This document shows positions 27,728-36,813 of a stretch of 64,000 bases of DNA, piece by piece. The first letter of the stretch is position 1, and the number at the start of each line of letters is the position of its first letter. The stretch lies in assembly GCA_963749875.1 (NCBI GenBank), contig CAVVOX010000006.1:152302-216301 (forward strand), given 5' to 3'. The stretch comes from JAHQVI01 sp963749875 (GTDB taxonomy: Bacteria > Pseudomonadota > Alphaproteobacteria > Rhizobiales > Rhodomicrobiaceae). The notes beneath the pieces are model-generated. The model was not told the origin of the DNA. It saw only the letters and a list, made by a program, of their open reading frames with translations, and did no database searches. A program made the position numbers and the translations under genes.

Positions 27728-27736
27728 TGGCGATCC

Positions 27737-27936
27737 TCAGCTTAGGAGCGGCGCTTGCCGCAGATCGTTCAGAGTTCGGCTCCCGGTACAGAAGCAGGCG
27801 ATGCGCAGCTCCGCGATCCGGTCTTCGAAATGCGCAATGACGGCGTCGGCGCTGTCGAGCACGCCCGCCGCCTGTCCGGCGAGATCGGCGCCGAGCCGGA
27901 TCGCTTTTGCGGCTGTGCATTTCGGACATATGGCTC
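27737..27936 (-). pseudogene. fni: C-terminal remnant of type 2 isopentenyl-diphosphate isomerase
   Basis: Directly upstream of crtI, the leftward frame ending at 27737 reads AAKAIRLGADLAGQAAGVLD, then FEDRIAELRIACFCTGSRTLNDLRQAPLLS and a stop. This matches the end of FMN-dependent isomerase Idi2/Fni (family form: KALALGAD...EELRxAMFLTGSRTxxDLRxAP). The frame opens only after an in-frame TGA near 27935, and everything before it (FMN and substrate sites) is missing. The intact gene commonly lies among carotenoid genes, so this looks like a deletion remnant. Confidence 0.7.
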
Positions 27937-28155
27937 ATTTTCCGTTGCGCGCTTCAGAAAGGACAGCGTAAAGCTCAACTGCCGGATGGCACGAATGCTG
28001 CACGGAGCGGGACAGGTGCGCTGATTTTACGCTGCAATATTTCTCTAAAAATTCTGCCGACAGGAACAAAATTCAATAGATCCGGCCCTGGGATAAAATT
28101 TCCTGCCAGGGCAGTGAGCGTTTCGAAACAATTTTAAGCGGTATGAGTTTGCTCA

Positions 28156-29079
28156 ATGTCGGGCAAAGATGAGCTGATAGAAATTGCGCGAGGGCTCCGG
28201 CAAAAGGTCGAAGTGCAGCTCGACAGGCTGATCCAGCCGTCCGAGCAGCCGCCTTTCGACCTTCACCGCTCGATGCGTCACACGCTGCTTGCACCGGGCA
28301 AGCGCATCCGGGCGCTGCTGACGATTTTCGTGGCTCGGCATTTCGGCGGCTATGAGGACCGCGCGATGCGCTCGGCCTGCGCGCTCGAAATGGTCCATGC
28401 CGCTTCATTGATCCTTGATGATCTGCCCGCGATGGACAACGCCTCCTTGCGGCGTGGACTCCCCGCAAATCATCAGATCTACGGCGAAGCGACGGCGATC
28501 CTGGCGGCGATCGCGCTCCTCAATCGCGCCTTCGGCGTCATTGCCGAGGATGAAAGCCTGAGCCCGGACCAGCGCGCGCAACTTACCCGCATGTTGAGCC
28601 GGTCGGTCGGTTCCGAAGGGCTGGTTGCGGGCCAGGAGCAGGATCTGAAATGGTCGCCGGAGCACGCAACGCCGGACGATGTCGCCCAGGTCCATGCCCG
28701 CAAGACCGCCGCACTGTTTTCCGCCGCCGCCGCAATGGGGGCCGTGACGGCGTCGGTAGACCGCGATCAGGTCGCCCTGATGGGCGAATTCGGCATGAAG
28801 CTCGGCCTGGCCTTTCAGATTTTTGATGACCTGCTCGACGCCACGGCCGACAGGGATGACGCGGGAAAGGATGTCCTGCAGGATGGCGCGCGGCCGTCGC
28901 TGGTGCTGGCGATCGGTCGGGATGCAGCGAGCAATGAGGCCCAATCGCTCATCGAAGCCGCGACCGGCATGCTTTCCGGCATCGGCGGCGGCGACAAAAC
29001 GGCGCTGAGACATTTCGCAATGTGGCTCATCGGCGGGCTGGAAAATAGACTTCGAACTGCAAGCCTCGGCAATCGATGA
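28156..29079 (+). CDS. crtE: Geranylgeranyl diphosphate synthase
   Basis: 307 residues. Both aspartate-rich motifs of E-isoprenyl diphosphate synthases are present: LILDDLPAMDN (DDx4D form) and FQIFDDLLD, with PGKRIRALL and the Lys-rich HARKTAALF region. It supplies GGPP for carotenoids. Family members with shorter products (farnesyl-PP) look similar, but the carotenoid neighbours favour CrtE. It is divergent from the idi2 remnant and crtI; crtZ follows on the same strand after about 70 bp. Confidence 0.92.
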   Translation: MSGKDELIEIARGLRQKVEVQLDRLIQPSEQPPFDLHRSMRHTLLAPGKRIRALLTIFVARHFGGYEDRAMRSACALEMVHAASLILDDLPAMDNASLRRGLPANHQIYGEATAILAAIALLNRAFGVIAEDESLSPDQRAQLTRMLSRSVGSEGLVAGQEQDLKWSPEHATPDDVAQVHARKTAALFSAAAAMGAVTASVDRDQVALMGEFGMKLGLAFQIFDDLLDATADRDDAGKDVLQDGARPSLVLAIGRDAASNEAQSLIEAATGMLSGIGGGDKTALRHFAMWLIGGLENRLRTASLGNR

Positions 29080-29148
29080 AATCCATGCCGCTTCGGCGGG
29101 CTTGCAAGGGGCTTACTCCTCGGCGCATTCGAAAGGGGGGGAGAGCAC

Positions 29149-29652
29149 ATGGCTGACTGGGTCGTCAATCTGATCATCTTCCTTGCCGTCTTTTTCGGCA
29201 TGGAGGGCGTGGCCTGGGCGACGCACAAATATCTGATGCACGGCGCTCTCTGGCTTCTGCATGAATCCCATCACCGCCCCCGCCGGAGCTGGTTCGAGCT
29301 CAACGATCTCTTTGGGGTGTTCTTCAGCGTCGTTTCGATCGGCCTGATCCTGGCCGGCACGTTTTCTTACGGCGCCTTGCTTTGGGCCGGGCTTGGAATG
29401 GCCGCCTATGGCCTCGTCTATTTCCTCCTCCACGATGTGCTGGTGCATCACCGGGTCGAGCATGGCTTTGTGCCGCGCCACGGCTATCTGCGCCGCGTCT
29501 ACCAAGCGCACCGCCTGCACCATGCGACGCTCGGTCGGGATGGTGCGGTGTCTTTCGGCTTCATCTATTCGCCGCCGCCGGAGAAGCTGGCCGCCGTGCT
29601 CAAATCGCGAGGGGAGGGCGACACGGCCGGCGCGGACAGGCCGTCCAATTGA
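29149..29652 (+). CDS. crtZ: Beta-carotene hydroxylase (CrtZ-type fatty acid hydroxylase fold)
   Basis: 167 residues. The di-iron His clusters are visible: THKYLMHGALWLLHESHHRPR and HDVLVHHRVEHGFVPRHGYLRRVYQAHRLHHA. Four hydrophobic segments indicate an inner membrane protein. CrtZ adds 3-hydroxyl groups to beta-ionone rings, giving zeaxanthin-type xanthophylls. That requires a lycopene cyclase not seen in this window, so the pathway must be completed elsewhere or be partial. Confidence 0.92.
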   Translation: MADWVVNLIIFLAVFFGMEGVAWATHKYLMHGALWLLHESHHRPRRSWFELNDLFGVFFSVVSIGLILAGTFSYGALLWAGLGMAAYGLVYFLLHDVLVHHRVEHGFVPRHGYLRRVYQAHRLHHATLGRDGAVSFGFIYSPPPEKLAAVLKSRGEGDTAGADRPSN

Positions 29653-29682
29653 GTCCCGGGAACGGCGCGGCGGCCGGCGCTT

Positions 29683-29732
29683 AGATCAACCCTCGTTCAA
29701 GTGGACTCACTTGAGCGAGGTCAAGTTGATCT
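29683..29732. repeat. Dispersed hairpin repeat, copy 2
   Basis: Same 50-bp unit as at 14351, with a 2-base transposition in the 3' inner arm (TTGAGCGAGG instead of TTGGACGAGG). It lies between crtZ and ybaB. Confidence 0.85.
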
Positions 29733-29750
29733 ACATCAATAAGTTAGCGC

Positions 29751-29795
29751 AACCCTCGTTCAAGTGGACTCACTTGGACGAGGTCAAGTTGATCT
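29751..29795. repeat. Dispersed hairpin repeat, copy 3 (5' end truncated)
   Basis: Begins at AACCCTCGTTCAAG and ends GTTGATCT. It lacks the first AGATC of the outer arm. It stands in tandem with copy 2, the two separated by a short linker containing TTAGCGC that also follows the unit after this copy. Confidence 0.85.
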
Positions 29796-29869
29796 TTTTC
29801 TATCGGTTAGCGCAACTGTTCCCGCGTCCATCCCCGCCTTCGCGGGGACATGCTTCGACGCGCGGTGCG

Positions 29870-30190
29870 CTAGAACAGGTTGAGACCTGGCGGAAGCGGG
29901 AGGCCGCCGGCCAACTCCTGCATCTTGGCTTGAAGCGCTTCTTCGATTTTCGCTTTTGCGTCGCCATGAGCGGCCACGATCAGATCCTCCAGGATCTCGC
30001 GCTCGCTCTCCTTGAGGAGGCTCGGATCGATCTTCATTTCCATCATGGCGCCCTTGCCGTTGAGCGTCACGCTGACGAGGCCGGCTCCGGCGGTGCCGGT
30101 TTGCGTGATCTGCGCAACCGCCTCCTGCATCTCCGCCATTTTTTCCTGGAGCTGCTTGGCCTGTTTCATCATGTCCATGAGATTTTTCAT
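29870..30190 (-). CDS. ybaB: YbaB/EbfC-family nucleoid-associated protein
   Basis: 106 residues (MKNLMDMMKQAKQLQEKMAEMQEAVAQ). The N-terminal helix is followed by the GTAGAGLVSVTLNGKGAMMEMKIDPSLL strand region typical of the DNA-binding dimer. It follows dnaX by about 190 bp on the same strand, the usual dnaX-ybaB order. The recR gene normally expected next is absent; hairpin repeats and crtZ occupy that position. Confidence 0.95.
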   Translation of the reverse strand: MKNLMDMMKQAKQLQEKMAEMQEAVAQITQTGTAGAGLVSVTLNGKGAMMEMKIDPSLLKESEREILEDLIVAAHGDAKAKIEEALQAKMQELAGGLPLPPGLNLF

Positions 30191-30376
30191 TGCCGTCCTT
30201 TCAGCTCTGAATGCGGGATCAGCCGAAGTGGAGACGCCAGCCCGAAACGCCCGTTTTCGCGGGGCTTCCTCCAGGGGGCTGCGAGCGCTTCCGTTTCATC
30301 TGTGATCGCGATAGCGGCTTTCCGCAAGGGTGGAATTGGAATGTCCTGGTCAAGGATGACTGCGCCTCAGCGTTCG

Positions 30377-32101
30377 TCAATCCTTTTTCCTGCCGTCTTT
30401 CTCCGCGCCGAGCTCGCGGACGGCGACAATCTCGGCTTGCGGGAAATGGCGCATGACCGACTTCACCGACGGATGCCGCTTTGCCTCCTCCAGCATCTGC
30501 GCCTCATATTCCCGGCGCACCGCCCCGAGTGGCTTCTCGCCGCGTTCCTCGGTCAGCGAGATCATCCAGCGCTGCCCGGTCCAATGTTTCAGTTTGCGGC
30601 CCAGATCGTTCGCCAGATCCTTGGGCGCATCCGATAGCAAATGCAATTCCACATGGCCGGGCTTGAAGCGGACGAGTTCGACCGTGTCTTCCAGCGCGAT
30701 TTTCAGACGCACATCGCGTTTTTCCCCGGCAAGCGCGACAAGCTCGGCAAAGCTTTCAAGTTTCGGCGCCGCCGCCGATGGCGGCATGTCCTCCTGAAGC
30801 TGCGGCTCCGAAGGAGCATCGATCTGCCCGCCAACGACGCGGCGTCTCGGCGCCGATGACCCCGGCGGCGGGGGCGAATCAGGAACTAGGGGCTCTGATC
30901 CTGATTCGTTTCGGGAAGATTCACTTTTCGTTTGATTGGCGGGTTTGCCTGTCAAGCGGCGAATGACGTCCTCGGGGGAGGGAAGGTCGGCCGCGTGCGA
31001 CATGCGGATCAGGAGCATTTCGGCGGCCGTCATGCTGTGTGGCGCCCGGCCGACCTCGTCGAGCCCCTTCAGAAGCATCTGCCAGGCGCGGGCGAGCGCC
31101 GCCAGGGTGAGACGCTCCGCGATCGCGGCCGCCCGTTCCCGCTCATTGGCGCTGAGCGCGGCCGCGCTCTCCGGTCCGGCGACCTTAATGCGGCTCGCGG
31201 CATGGACCGCCTCGGCCAGGTCGGAGATGATCTGAACAGGGTCGGCCCCATCGGCATGCAGCGCCACCAGCAGCTCCAGCGCCTCTTTCGGCTTGCCCGC
31301 GAGAACCGCGTCGAGAAGATCGTAGATGCGGCCGCGATCGGCGAGGCCGAGCATGGCCAGCACATTGGCGGCCTTGACCGTGCCGTCGCTATGAGCGAGC
31401 GCCTGATCGAGGATCGACAGCCCGTCCCGCACCGATCCTTCCGCCGCGCGGGAGATCAGAGACAGCGCCTCGGCTTCGGCCTTCTGCCCTTCGGCTTTGA
31501 CGATCTGAGTGAGATGTCCGGTCAGCACGGCGGCGTCGACGCGCCGAAGGTCGAAACGCTGGCAGCGTGACAGCACCGTCACCGGCACTTTGCGGATTTC
31601 GGTGGTGGCAAAAATGAACTTCACATGCGGCGGCGGCTCTTCCAGCGTCTTCAGGAGGCCATTGAACGCGGCCTTGGACAGCATGTGCACTTCGTCGATG
31701 ATGAAGACCTTATAGCGCGCATAGGCGGGTTTGTAGCGCACCAACTCGATGATCTCGCGAATGTCGTCGATGCCGGTATGCGAAGCGGCGTCCATCTCCA
31801 CCACATCGACATGGCGGCTTTCGATGATCGCCTGACAATGCTCGCCGAAATCGGGCATGTCGATCGTGGGCCCGGGATCTTCGCCCGGCTTGGAGTAGTT
31901 CAGCGCCCGCGCAACAATTCGGGCCGTCGTCGTCTTGCCGACGCCGCGCACCCCGGTCAGCATATAGGCCTGCGCAATGCGCCCGCTTCGGAACGCATTT
32001 TTGAGCGTGCGCACCATGGCCTTCTGCCCGATCAAATCGTCGAAGGTTTGCGGGCGGTATTTGCGGGCCAGAACAAGATAAGGCTTCGTTTCGGCGCTCA
32101 T
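30377..32101 (-). CDS. dnaX: DNA polymerase III subunit gamma/tau
   Basis: 574 residues from the ATG at 32101 (MSAETKPYLVLARKYRPQTF); the open frame extends further but without DnaX similarity. It is the clamp-loader ATPase of the replisome. Walker A is GVRGVGKTT (about 50-58). The DEAD-like box is FIIDEVHMLSKAAFNGLLKTLEEPP and sensor 1 is FATTEIRKVPVTVLSRCQRFDLRR. Only one Cys remains in the zinc-module region (FGEHCQAI), which I believe is usual for this lineage. The C-terminal tau-like region is Pro- and Ser-rich, then folded. Confidence 0.96.
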   Translation of the reverse strand: MSAETKPYLVLARKYRPQTFDDLIGQKAMVRTLKNAFRSGRIAQAYMLTGVRGVGKTTTARIVARALNYSKPGEDPGPTIDMPDFGEHCQAIIESRHVDVVEMDAASHTGIDDIREIIELVRYKPAYARYKVFIIDEVHMLSKAAFNGLLKTLEEPPPHVKFIFATTEIRKVPVTVLSRCQRFDLRRVDAAVLTGHLTQIVKAEGQKAEAEALSLISRAAEGSVRDGLSILDQALAHSDGTVKAANVLAMLGLADRGRIYDLLDAVLAGKPKEALELLVALHADGADPVQIISDLAEAVHAASRIKVAGPESAAALSANERERAAAIAERLTLAALARAWQMLLKGLDEVGRAPHSMTAAEMLLIRMSHAADLPSPEDVIRRLTGKPANQTKSESSRNESGSEPLVPDSPPPPGSSAPRRRVVGGQIDAPSEPQLQEDMPPSAAAPKLESFAELVALAGEKRDVRLKIALEDTVELVRFKPGHVELHLLSDAPKDLANDLGRKLKHWTGQRWMISLTEERGEKPLGAVRREYEAQMLEEAKRHPSVKSVMRHFPQAEIVAVRELGAEKDGRKKD

Positions 32102-32539
32102 CGGTTGGGCCGGCTCTCCTGAAATCATCGATCTGGCGCAATCTTTAAGATGGCAGGCTGCGCGCCGTCGCCGCAATGCGCTCAGGCTCAGGCCCACGAA
32201 GCTATCAGGCGGCCCATGACGACGCAACTGCACGCATTTTGTGCTGACGGACGACGCAATTTCTACGTGTTTTCCCGCGGAAACAAAACACCGCGTTCCG
32301 TGTTGTGGCCGTAAGCGACAGACAGAGCGCGAATAGGTGTTCCGTGCGCCGCCGAGCGAGCGATAAAGTGTCAAATATATGAAAGTTAATAAAATTTAAG
32401 AAAGATGGCGCAGGAATGCCGGGTTTGTACCGTTTGGACGCCACAAAGCTGTTGTTCATCGCGTGTACAACCAAAGATTGATAGACACTTCTGGGAAAAA
32501 ACGCTTGTTCTCGTTTTGTTCTGAGGGCATAAGAGCTGC
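32102..32539. other. Intergenic region between dnaX and a divergent small gene
   Basis: About 440 bp. I saw no gene supported by a recognisable protein, and the conserved core of a signal recognition particle RNA was not found here. The part from 32350 to 32540 is AT-rich and probably carries the divergent promoters. Confidence 0.4.
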
Positions 32540-32770
32540 ATGATTCACCGATACGAAGCCACCTACAGCACAGGCGAAGTGCCGAAAACGCTGATCTTTC
32601 CAGAAGGAACCTTTGAGGCGCTGCCTTTCGAGGTGCGGCTCATGGGGCCGTGGTATGGCTGCCAATATATCGACGGCAAGACGCTCAAGCCCGCGCACCG
32701 CTATGAGATCATGCGTCAGGGCTATACCGTCCTCCGGAACGGCGAGGCAAGGATACGCGATGCGGCTTAG
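32540..32770 (+). CDS. Small protein of unknown function
   Basis: 76 residues (MIHRYEATYSTGEVPKTLIF). Beta-rich and soluble, with EVRLMGPWYGCQYIDGKTLKPAHRYEIMRQGYTVLRNGEARI. It has no signal peptide or known motif. Composition and the lack of a competing gene support coding. It converges on trxA, with a terminator between them. Confidence 0.6.
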   Translation: MIHRYEATYSTGEVPKTLIFPEGTFEALPFEVRLMGPWYGCQYIDGKTLKPAHRYEIMRQGYTVLRNGEARIRDAA

Positions 32771-32828
32771 GAGTGTCGTCGATCGGGCGCGACTTGGCCG
32801 GGCGCCGTAGGTTACCGGCTGAAAAGCA

Positions 32829-32852
32829 AAGGCTCCGCCAAAGCGGAGCCTT
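32829..32852. terminator. Terminator between the small gene and trxA
   Basis: AAGGCTCCGC, CAAA, GCGGAGCCTT: a perfect 10-bp stem with a 4-nt loop. It is flanked by T/A-rich sequence on both sides and suits both converging genes. Confidence 0.85.
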
Positions 32853-32876
32853 AATTGTCATCGCAGCAATGGCGAT

Positions 32877-33212
32877 TTACGCTACCTGGACCTCCGCGGC
32901 TTCCGTGATCCACGCCTTGAGCTGATTCTTCGGCTGCGCGCCGACTTTCTGCGCGGCGACCTGTCCGTTCTTGAACAGCAGCAGCGTGGGAATGCCGCGG
33001 ATGCCGAAGGCGTCCGGCGTGCGCGGGTTCTCGTCCACATTCATCTTGACGATCTTCACCTTGCCGCCGAATTCCTCGGCAATTTCCTCAAGAGCGGGAG
33101 CGATCATCCGGCACGGGCCGCACCATTCCGCCCAGAAATCTACTACGACCGGCTCCGAAGCCTGCAAGACTTCAGATTCGAAGGTGTCGTCCGAAACGGC
33201 AATCGGCGCCAT
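32877..33212 (-). CDS. trxA: Thioredoxin
   Basis: 111 residues from the ATG at 33212 (MAPIAVSDDTFESEVLQASE). Active site WCGPC (Cys31, Cys34) with the cis-Pro segment GIRGIPTLLLFKNG. It is a cytoplasmic disulfide reductase. It is the last gene of the addB-addA-trxA series, a common arrangement in Hyphomicrobiales, with about 70 bp after addA. Confidence 0.97.
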   Translation of the reverse strand: MAPIAVSDDTFESEVLQASEPVVVDFWAEWCGPCRMIAPALEEIAEEFGGKVKIVKMNVDENPRTPDAFGIRGIPTLLLFKNGQVAAQKVGAQPKNQLKAWITEAAEVQVA

Positions 33213-33280
33213 GAAAATTCTCCTCTCTTTGGACTGACGGAGCGAATTCGTCCTAAAGCTGGGTTGAGACCGTCGATAAA

Positions 33281-36200
33281 TCAAGGTGCCGTGCGCCGAC
33301 AGAATTCGTAAAGCAGCCATTCGCCTTTTTCGAGCATGGCCGGCGGAATCGGCATGAGCCGCGGCATTTCGGTCCATAGCAGGGCGGCGCGGACGGCGTG
33401 GCCGGGGAACATGCGGCCGATGGAAAGACGGTAGGCGGCGAGCTGGGCAAGATAAGCCTCGGGCGTCTCCTCGGGCGTTTGCGGGATGTTTGCGCCGGTC
33501 TTGAAGTCAAGGATGACGGCTTCTGCCCCGCGAATCACGAGACGGTCGATCTGGCCCGAGACAAGGATGGGCGCGCCGCCGTCCCGGAGTGGGGGAAGCT
33601 CCGCCATTATGGGGACTTCGGCGCGGCTGTCCGGGCCGAAGAGATCGCCGAAATCCGCAGATTTGAGAATTTCAAGCACGCTGCGCACCAGAAAGTCCCG
33701 CTCATTCTGACCGAGTGTTCCTCCCTCGGCTGCCAGAAATGCCGCCGCGCTCTTCTCCCGCGCCGCCTCGGGCAGGAGCGGCAGTTTTTCCAAGAGACGG
33801 TGAACGAGTTCGCCGCGCAGAAGCGCCTCGCTGCGCGGCCGCATGGCGCCCGCGGCAGTGGTCGGGACGGACATGCCGAGGCGTGACGGATTGACGAGCA
33901 TCGGGAACGGTAAGTCCTCGGGGCTGCGCGCATGCCAGGCGGGTATCGACGCAGGCGCCGCCGCCGGAGCGTGAGCCGCGGCCTCTTTCGGCGGCACCTC
34001 CTGCGTGCATTCCATGCGCCTGACCGGATTGCCTACATAATCAACGGCGTCCGCGAGCCGGCCCTCCAGGCCATCGCAGATCAGATTGTACCAGCAGCCC
34101 TTGTCGCGTCCCGTCTTGCCCTCGAAGCCGGCCACATAGAGCCGGTCGCGCGCCCGCGTCATGGCGACATAGAGCAGCCGGCGATATTCCTCCGTCTCCG
34201 CCTGTTGCTCCGCCTCGCAGGCCTCACGGATTGCGGGCACGAGACGCGCGCCCGGCAGCGTCCATAGGGGCAGCTTCGACGCATGGGGCCGGCGGTCCGA
34301 CGGGCTGAGCTCGACGATTGTATTTTGCGACGCGCTCTTCGACGAGCATGTGTCGGCGAGAAAGACGATATTTGCCTCCAGCCCCTTGGAGCCGTGCACG
34401 GTCATCACCCGGACCTCGTCGCGCTCGGCCTCCATGTCGCGCTTGATCTCCGGCGAGGCGACGCGCAGCCAATGCAGAAAGCCTTGCTGGGTCGGCGTCT
34501 CGCTCGCCTCATAGGTCAAAGCGAGATTGAGAAACTCATCGATCGCGTCCGCTGCGTCCGGGCCGAGCCGCGCAAGCAGCTTGCCGCGCAGCCCGTCCTG
34601 TTCGAGCCGCGCCATATAGAAGTCGAACGGCTTTTCGTGCGCCGCCAGCGCGCGCCATGCCGTCAGCCGTTCGCTCGCCTCCTTATAGGCGGGACGGTCC
34701 GCCGCTTTTCCGGCGAGGGCGGCCCAAAGCGAGGCATCGCGCTCATGGCCGATGGTAAAGAGATCCTCATCATCGAAGCCGAAGATCGGACTTTTCAGAA
34801 GCGCGGCGAGGGTCAGATCGTCTTCCGGCAGCAAGAGGGCATCGCCCAGCGCCATTAGATCCATCACCGCAAGCTGCTCGGTGAGCCGCATGCGGTCGGC
34901 GCCTGCGACGGGAATGCCCCGGGCCTTAAGCGCCCGCACCATAGGCGCGGCGAAGGGCTCGCGCTTGCGCACCAGGATGAGAATATCGCCGGGACGGATC
35001 GGCCTGTTCAGCGCCTCGAGCCGTTCGCCGCTGTCGAGCCAGTGCCGGATCTGGCCGGCGATGTGCGCGGCCAGCCTATTGGCCGGCGGCGCGGCGCTTG
35101 CGCTTTCGGCAAAAGGCTCCCAGGCCGGTGCGGCGTCGCGGTCCTCCGGCTCCACGACAGGCCAGACTTCGATCAGCCCGGCCTCGCCCTCGCGATGGGC
35201 GAAATGCTCGACCGGTCGTCCATCGGCGGTCAGGCCGGCCGCACGGGTCTCGGCAAAGACCAGATCGACGGTTTCGAGCACTGCCCTTGTCGAGCGGAAA
35301 GAGAGCGCGAGCGGGGCGTCGATCCAGGGCTGGCAGGCAGCGCGCGCGCGTTCCGAACTGTCGCGCCCGGTCTCGGCGAACAGACGCGGATCGGCGCCCT
35401 GGAAGCGGTAGATCGACTGCTTCTCATCGCCGACCGCGAACATGGTGCGCACGCGCTCCTCGATGCCTTCGCCGGAGAAGAATTCCGCCGTCAGCGCGCG
35501 GACGAGCGCCCATTGCGCCGGGCTCGTATCCTGGGCCTCGTCGACCAGGATGTGGCGCAGATCGGCGTCGAGCCGGAACAGCACCCAGGCGCTCGCATCG
35601 GAGCGCTGGAAGAGGCCGGCCGTCTTGGCGATCAGCCCGTCGAAATCCATCGCGGTGCGCGATGCCTTCGCCTCCTCATAGCGCTGAATGACCGCATCGG
35701 CGAGACGCAGGAGCGCGGCGGTGGCGCCCGCGCAGTCGAGCGCCCGGCGTTTGATCTCCAATGCGGCGAAGGCGTCGCGCGCGCGGCAGAGCGCTTCCGC
35801 CGTGCCCGCATAGGATTCGCGCAAGGCTTTGGTGATGAAGCGCGCATCCGACCGCGCTTCGCCCTCTTTGGTCAGGAAGGCGCTCGTGAGTGCCTCGACA
35901 CGCTGCGCGGTCGGCTTTCCGCGCGCTGCGGCCAGCGCATCGGCCAGCTCGCGATCGATCTTCTTGCCCTCCTGCAGCATGGCGACGGCGCTGGCGATCA
36001 GCGCATCGGGGGCGGTCGATGCCTGTTCGGCGAGAACCGATTGCGGCGTGTCTTCGGCTGCGGCGCCCAGCGCCAGGCTCAGCTCGGTCCCGATGCTTTC
36101 AAACGGATCGTCGCCAAGCTGCTCGCGGACGAGCGCGCGCAGCGTCTCGCGACTGGCGATCACGGCATTAAGCAGCGCCTGAAAGCGGGTTTCCTCCGAG

Positions 36201-36793
36201 AAGGACACGACCGTCAGCAGCGCCTTGCCGGCGGCGCTTTCCGGGGCTTCGGCCGCCTCATGCAGAACGGCGCCCGCTGCTTCCTCGAGCAGGGCGCGCC
36301 GCTCCTCATCCGTCAGGATAGTGAAGCTGGGCGGCACGCCGGCTTCGAGCGGGAAGCGCCGCAGCACCCGGTCGCAAAAGGCGTGGATCGTCATGATCTT
36401 CAACCCGCCCGGCGCGTCCAGCACATGCGCGAACAGGCAGCGGGCGAGCGCGCGTTCCTCGCCCGTTGGGGCGCGTTCGAAAATCGCGGCGAGTTCGTCC
36501 GTCAGCGCGCCTTCGGACATGGCCGCCCATTCGCCGAGCCGGGCGATCAGCCGGTTCGACATTTCCGCCGCCGCCGCCTTGGTGAAGGTCAGGCATAAGA
36601 TGCTGTCGGCGGAGGCGCCGGACAGCAGCAGCCGCAGGACCCGCAGCACAAGGACGTATGTTTTGCCGGTGCCGGCATTTGCGGAAACCCAGGCCGAATT
36701 TGCCGGATCGGCCGCGCTCCGCTGATAGCGCTTCGCCGCGTCCCGGACGCTGGCGAGCCTATCCGCCGGGTCATCAATCTGTGTGCCCCCCAA
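33281..36793 (-). CDS. addA: Double-strand break repair helicase/nuclease AddA
   Basis: 1170 residues, apparently from a TTG start. It is a UvrD-like helicase: Walker A SANAGTGKTYVLVLRVLRLL, motif II region HILVDEAQDTSPAQWALV, motif VI YVAMTRARDRLYVAG. The C-terminal PD-(D/E)XK nuclease has EAVILDFKTG. AddA and AddB form the alphaproteobacterial counterpart of RecBCD, resecting broken ends for RecA. It begins 20 bp after addB, in the same operon. The TTG start beside a run of C leaves the first residues uncertain. Confidence 0.96.
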   Translation of the reverse strand: MGGTQIDDPADRLASVRDAAKRYQRSAADPANSAWVSANAGTGKTYVLVLRVLRLLLSGASADSILCLTFTKAAAAEMSNRLIARLGEWAAMSEGALTDELAAIFERAPTGEERALARCLFAHVLDAPGGLKIMTIHAFCDRVLRRFPLEAGVPPSFTILTDEERRALLEEAAGAVLHEAAEAPESAAGKALLTVVSFSEETRFQALLNAVIASRETLRALVREQLGDDPFESIGTELSLALGAAAEDTPQSVLAEQASTAPDALIASAVAMLQEGKKIDRELADALAAARGKPTAQRVEALTSAFLTKEGEARSDARFITKALRESYAGTAEALCRARDAFAALEIKRRALDCAGATAALLRLADAVIQRYEEAKASRTAMDFDGLIAKTAGLFQRSDASAWVLFRLDADLRHILVDEAQDTSPAQWALVRALTAEFFSGEGIEERVRTMFAVGDEKQSIYRFQGADPRLFAETGRDSSERARAACQPWIDAPLALSFRSTRAVLETVDLVFAETRAAGLTADGRPVEHFAHREGEAGLIEVWPVVEPEDRDAAPAWEPFAESASAAPPANRLAAHIAGQIRHWLDSGERLEALNRPIRPGDILILVRKREPFAAPMVRALKARGIPVAGADRMRLTEQLAVMDLMALGDALLLPEDDLTLAALLKSPIFGFDDEDLFTIGHERDASLWAALAGKAADRPAYKEASERLTAWRALAAHEKPFDFYMARLEQDGLRGKLLARLGPDAADAIDEFLNLALTYEASETPTQQGFLHWLRVASPEIKRDMEAERDEVRVMTVHGSKGLEANIVFLADTCSSKSASQNTIVELSPSDRRPHASKLPLWTLPGARLVPAIREACEAEQQAETEEYRRLLYVAMTRARDRLYVAGFEGKTGRDKGCWYNLICDGLEGRLADAVDYVGNPVRRMECTQEVPPKEAAAHAPAAAPASIPAWHARSPEDLPFPMLVNPSRLGMSVPTTAAGAMRPRSEALLRGELVHRLLEKLPLLPEAAREKSAAAFLAAEGGTLGQNERDFLVRSVLEILKSADFGDLFGPDSRAEVPIMAELPPLRDGGAPILVSGQIDRLVIRGAEAVILDFKTGANIPQTPEETPEAYLAQLAAYRLSIGRMFPGHAVRAALLWTEMPRLMPIPPAMLEKGEWLLYEFCRRTAP

Positions 36794-36813
36794 TGATTTA
36801 ATCCCTCATCGCG

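Noticed and set aside
26507..27745. 412-codon rightward frame opposite crtI
   Set aside because: Antisense shadow; the leftward frame has the full CrtI FAD motif and C-terminal signature.
32102..32539. Signal recognition particle RNA near dnaX
   Set aside because: The conserved GGTCAGGTCCGGAAGGAAG-type core was not found on either strand in this interval.
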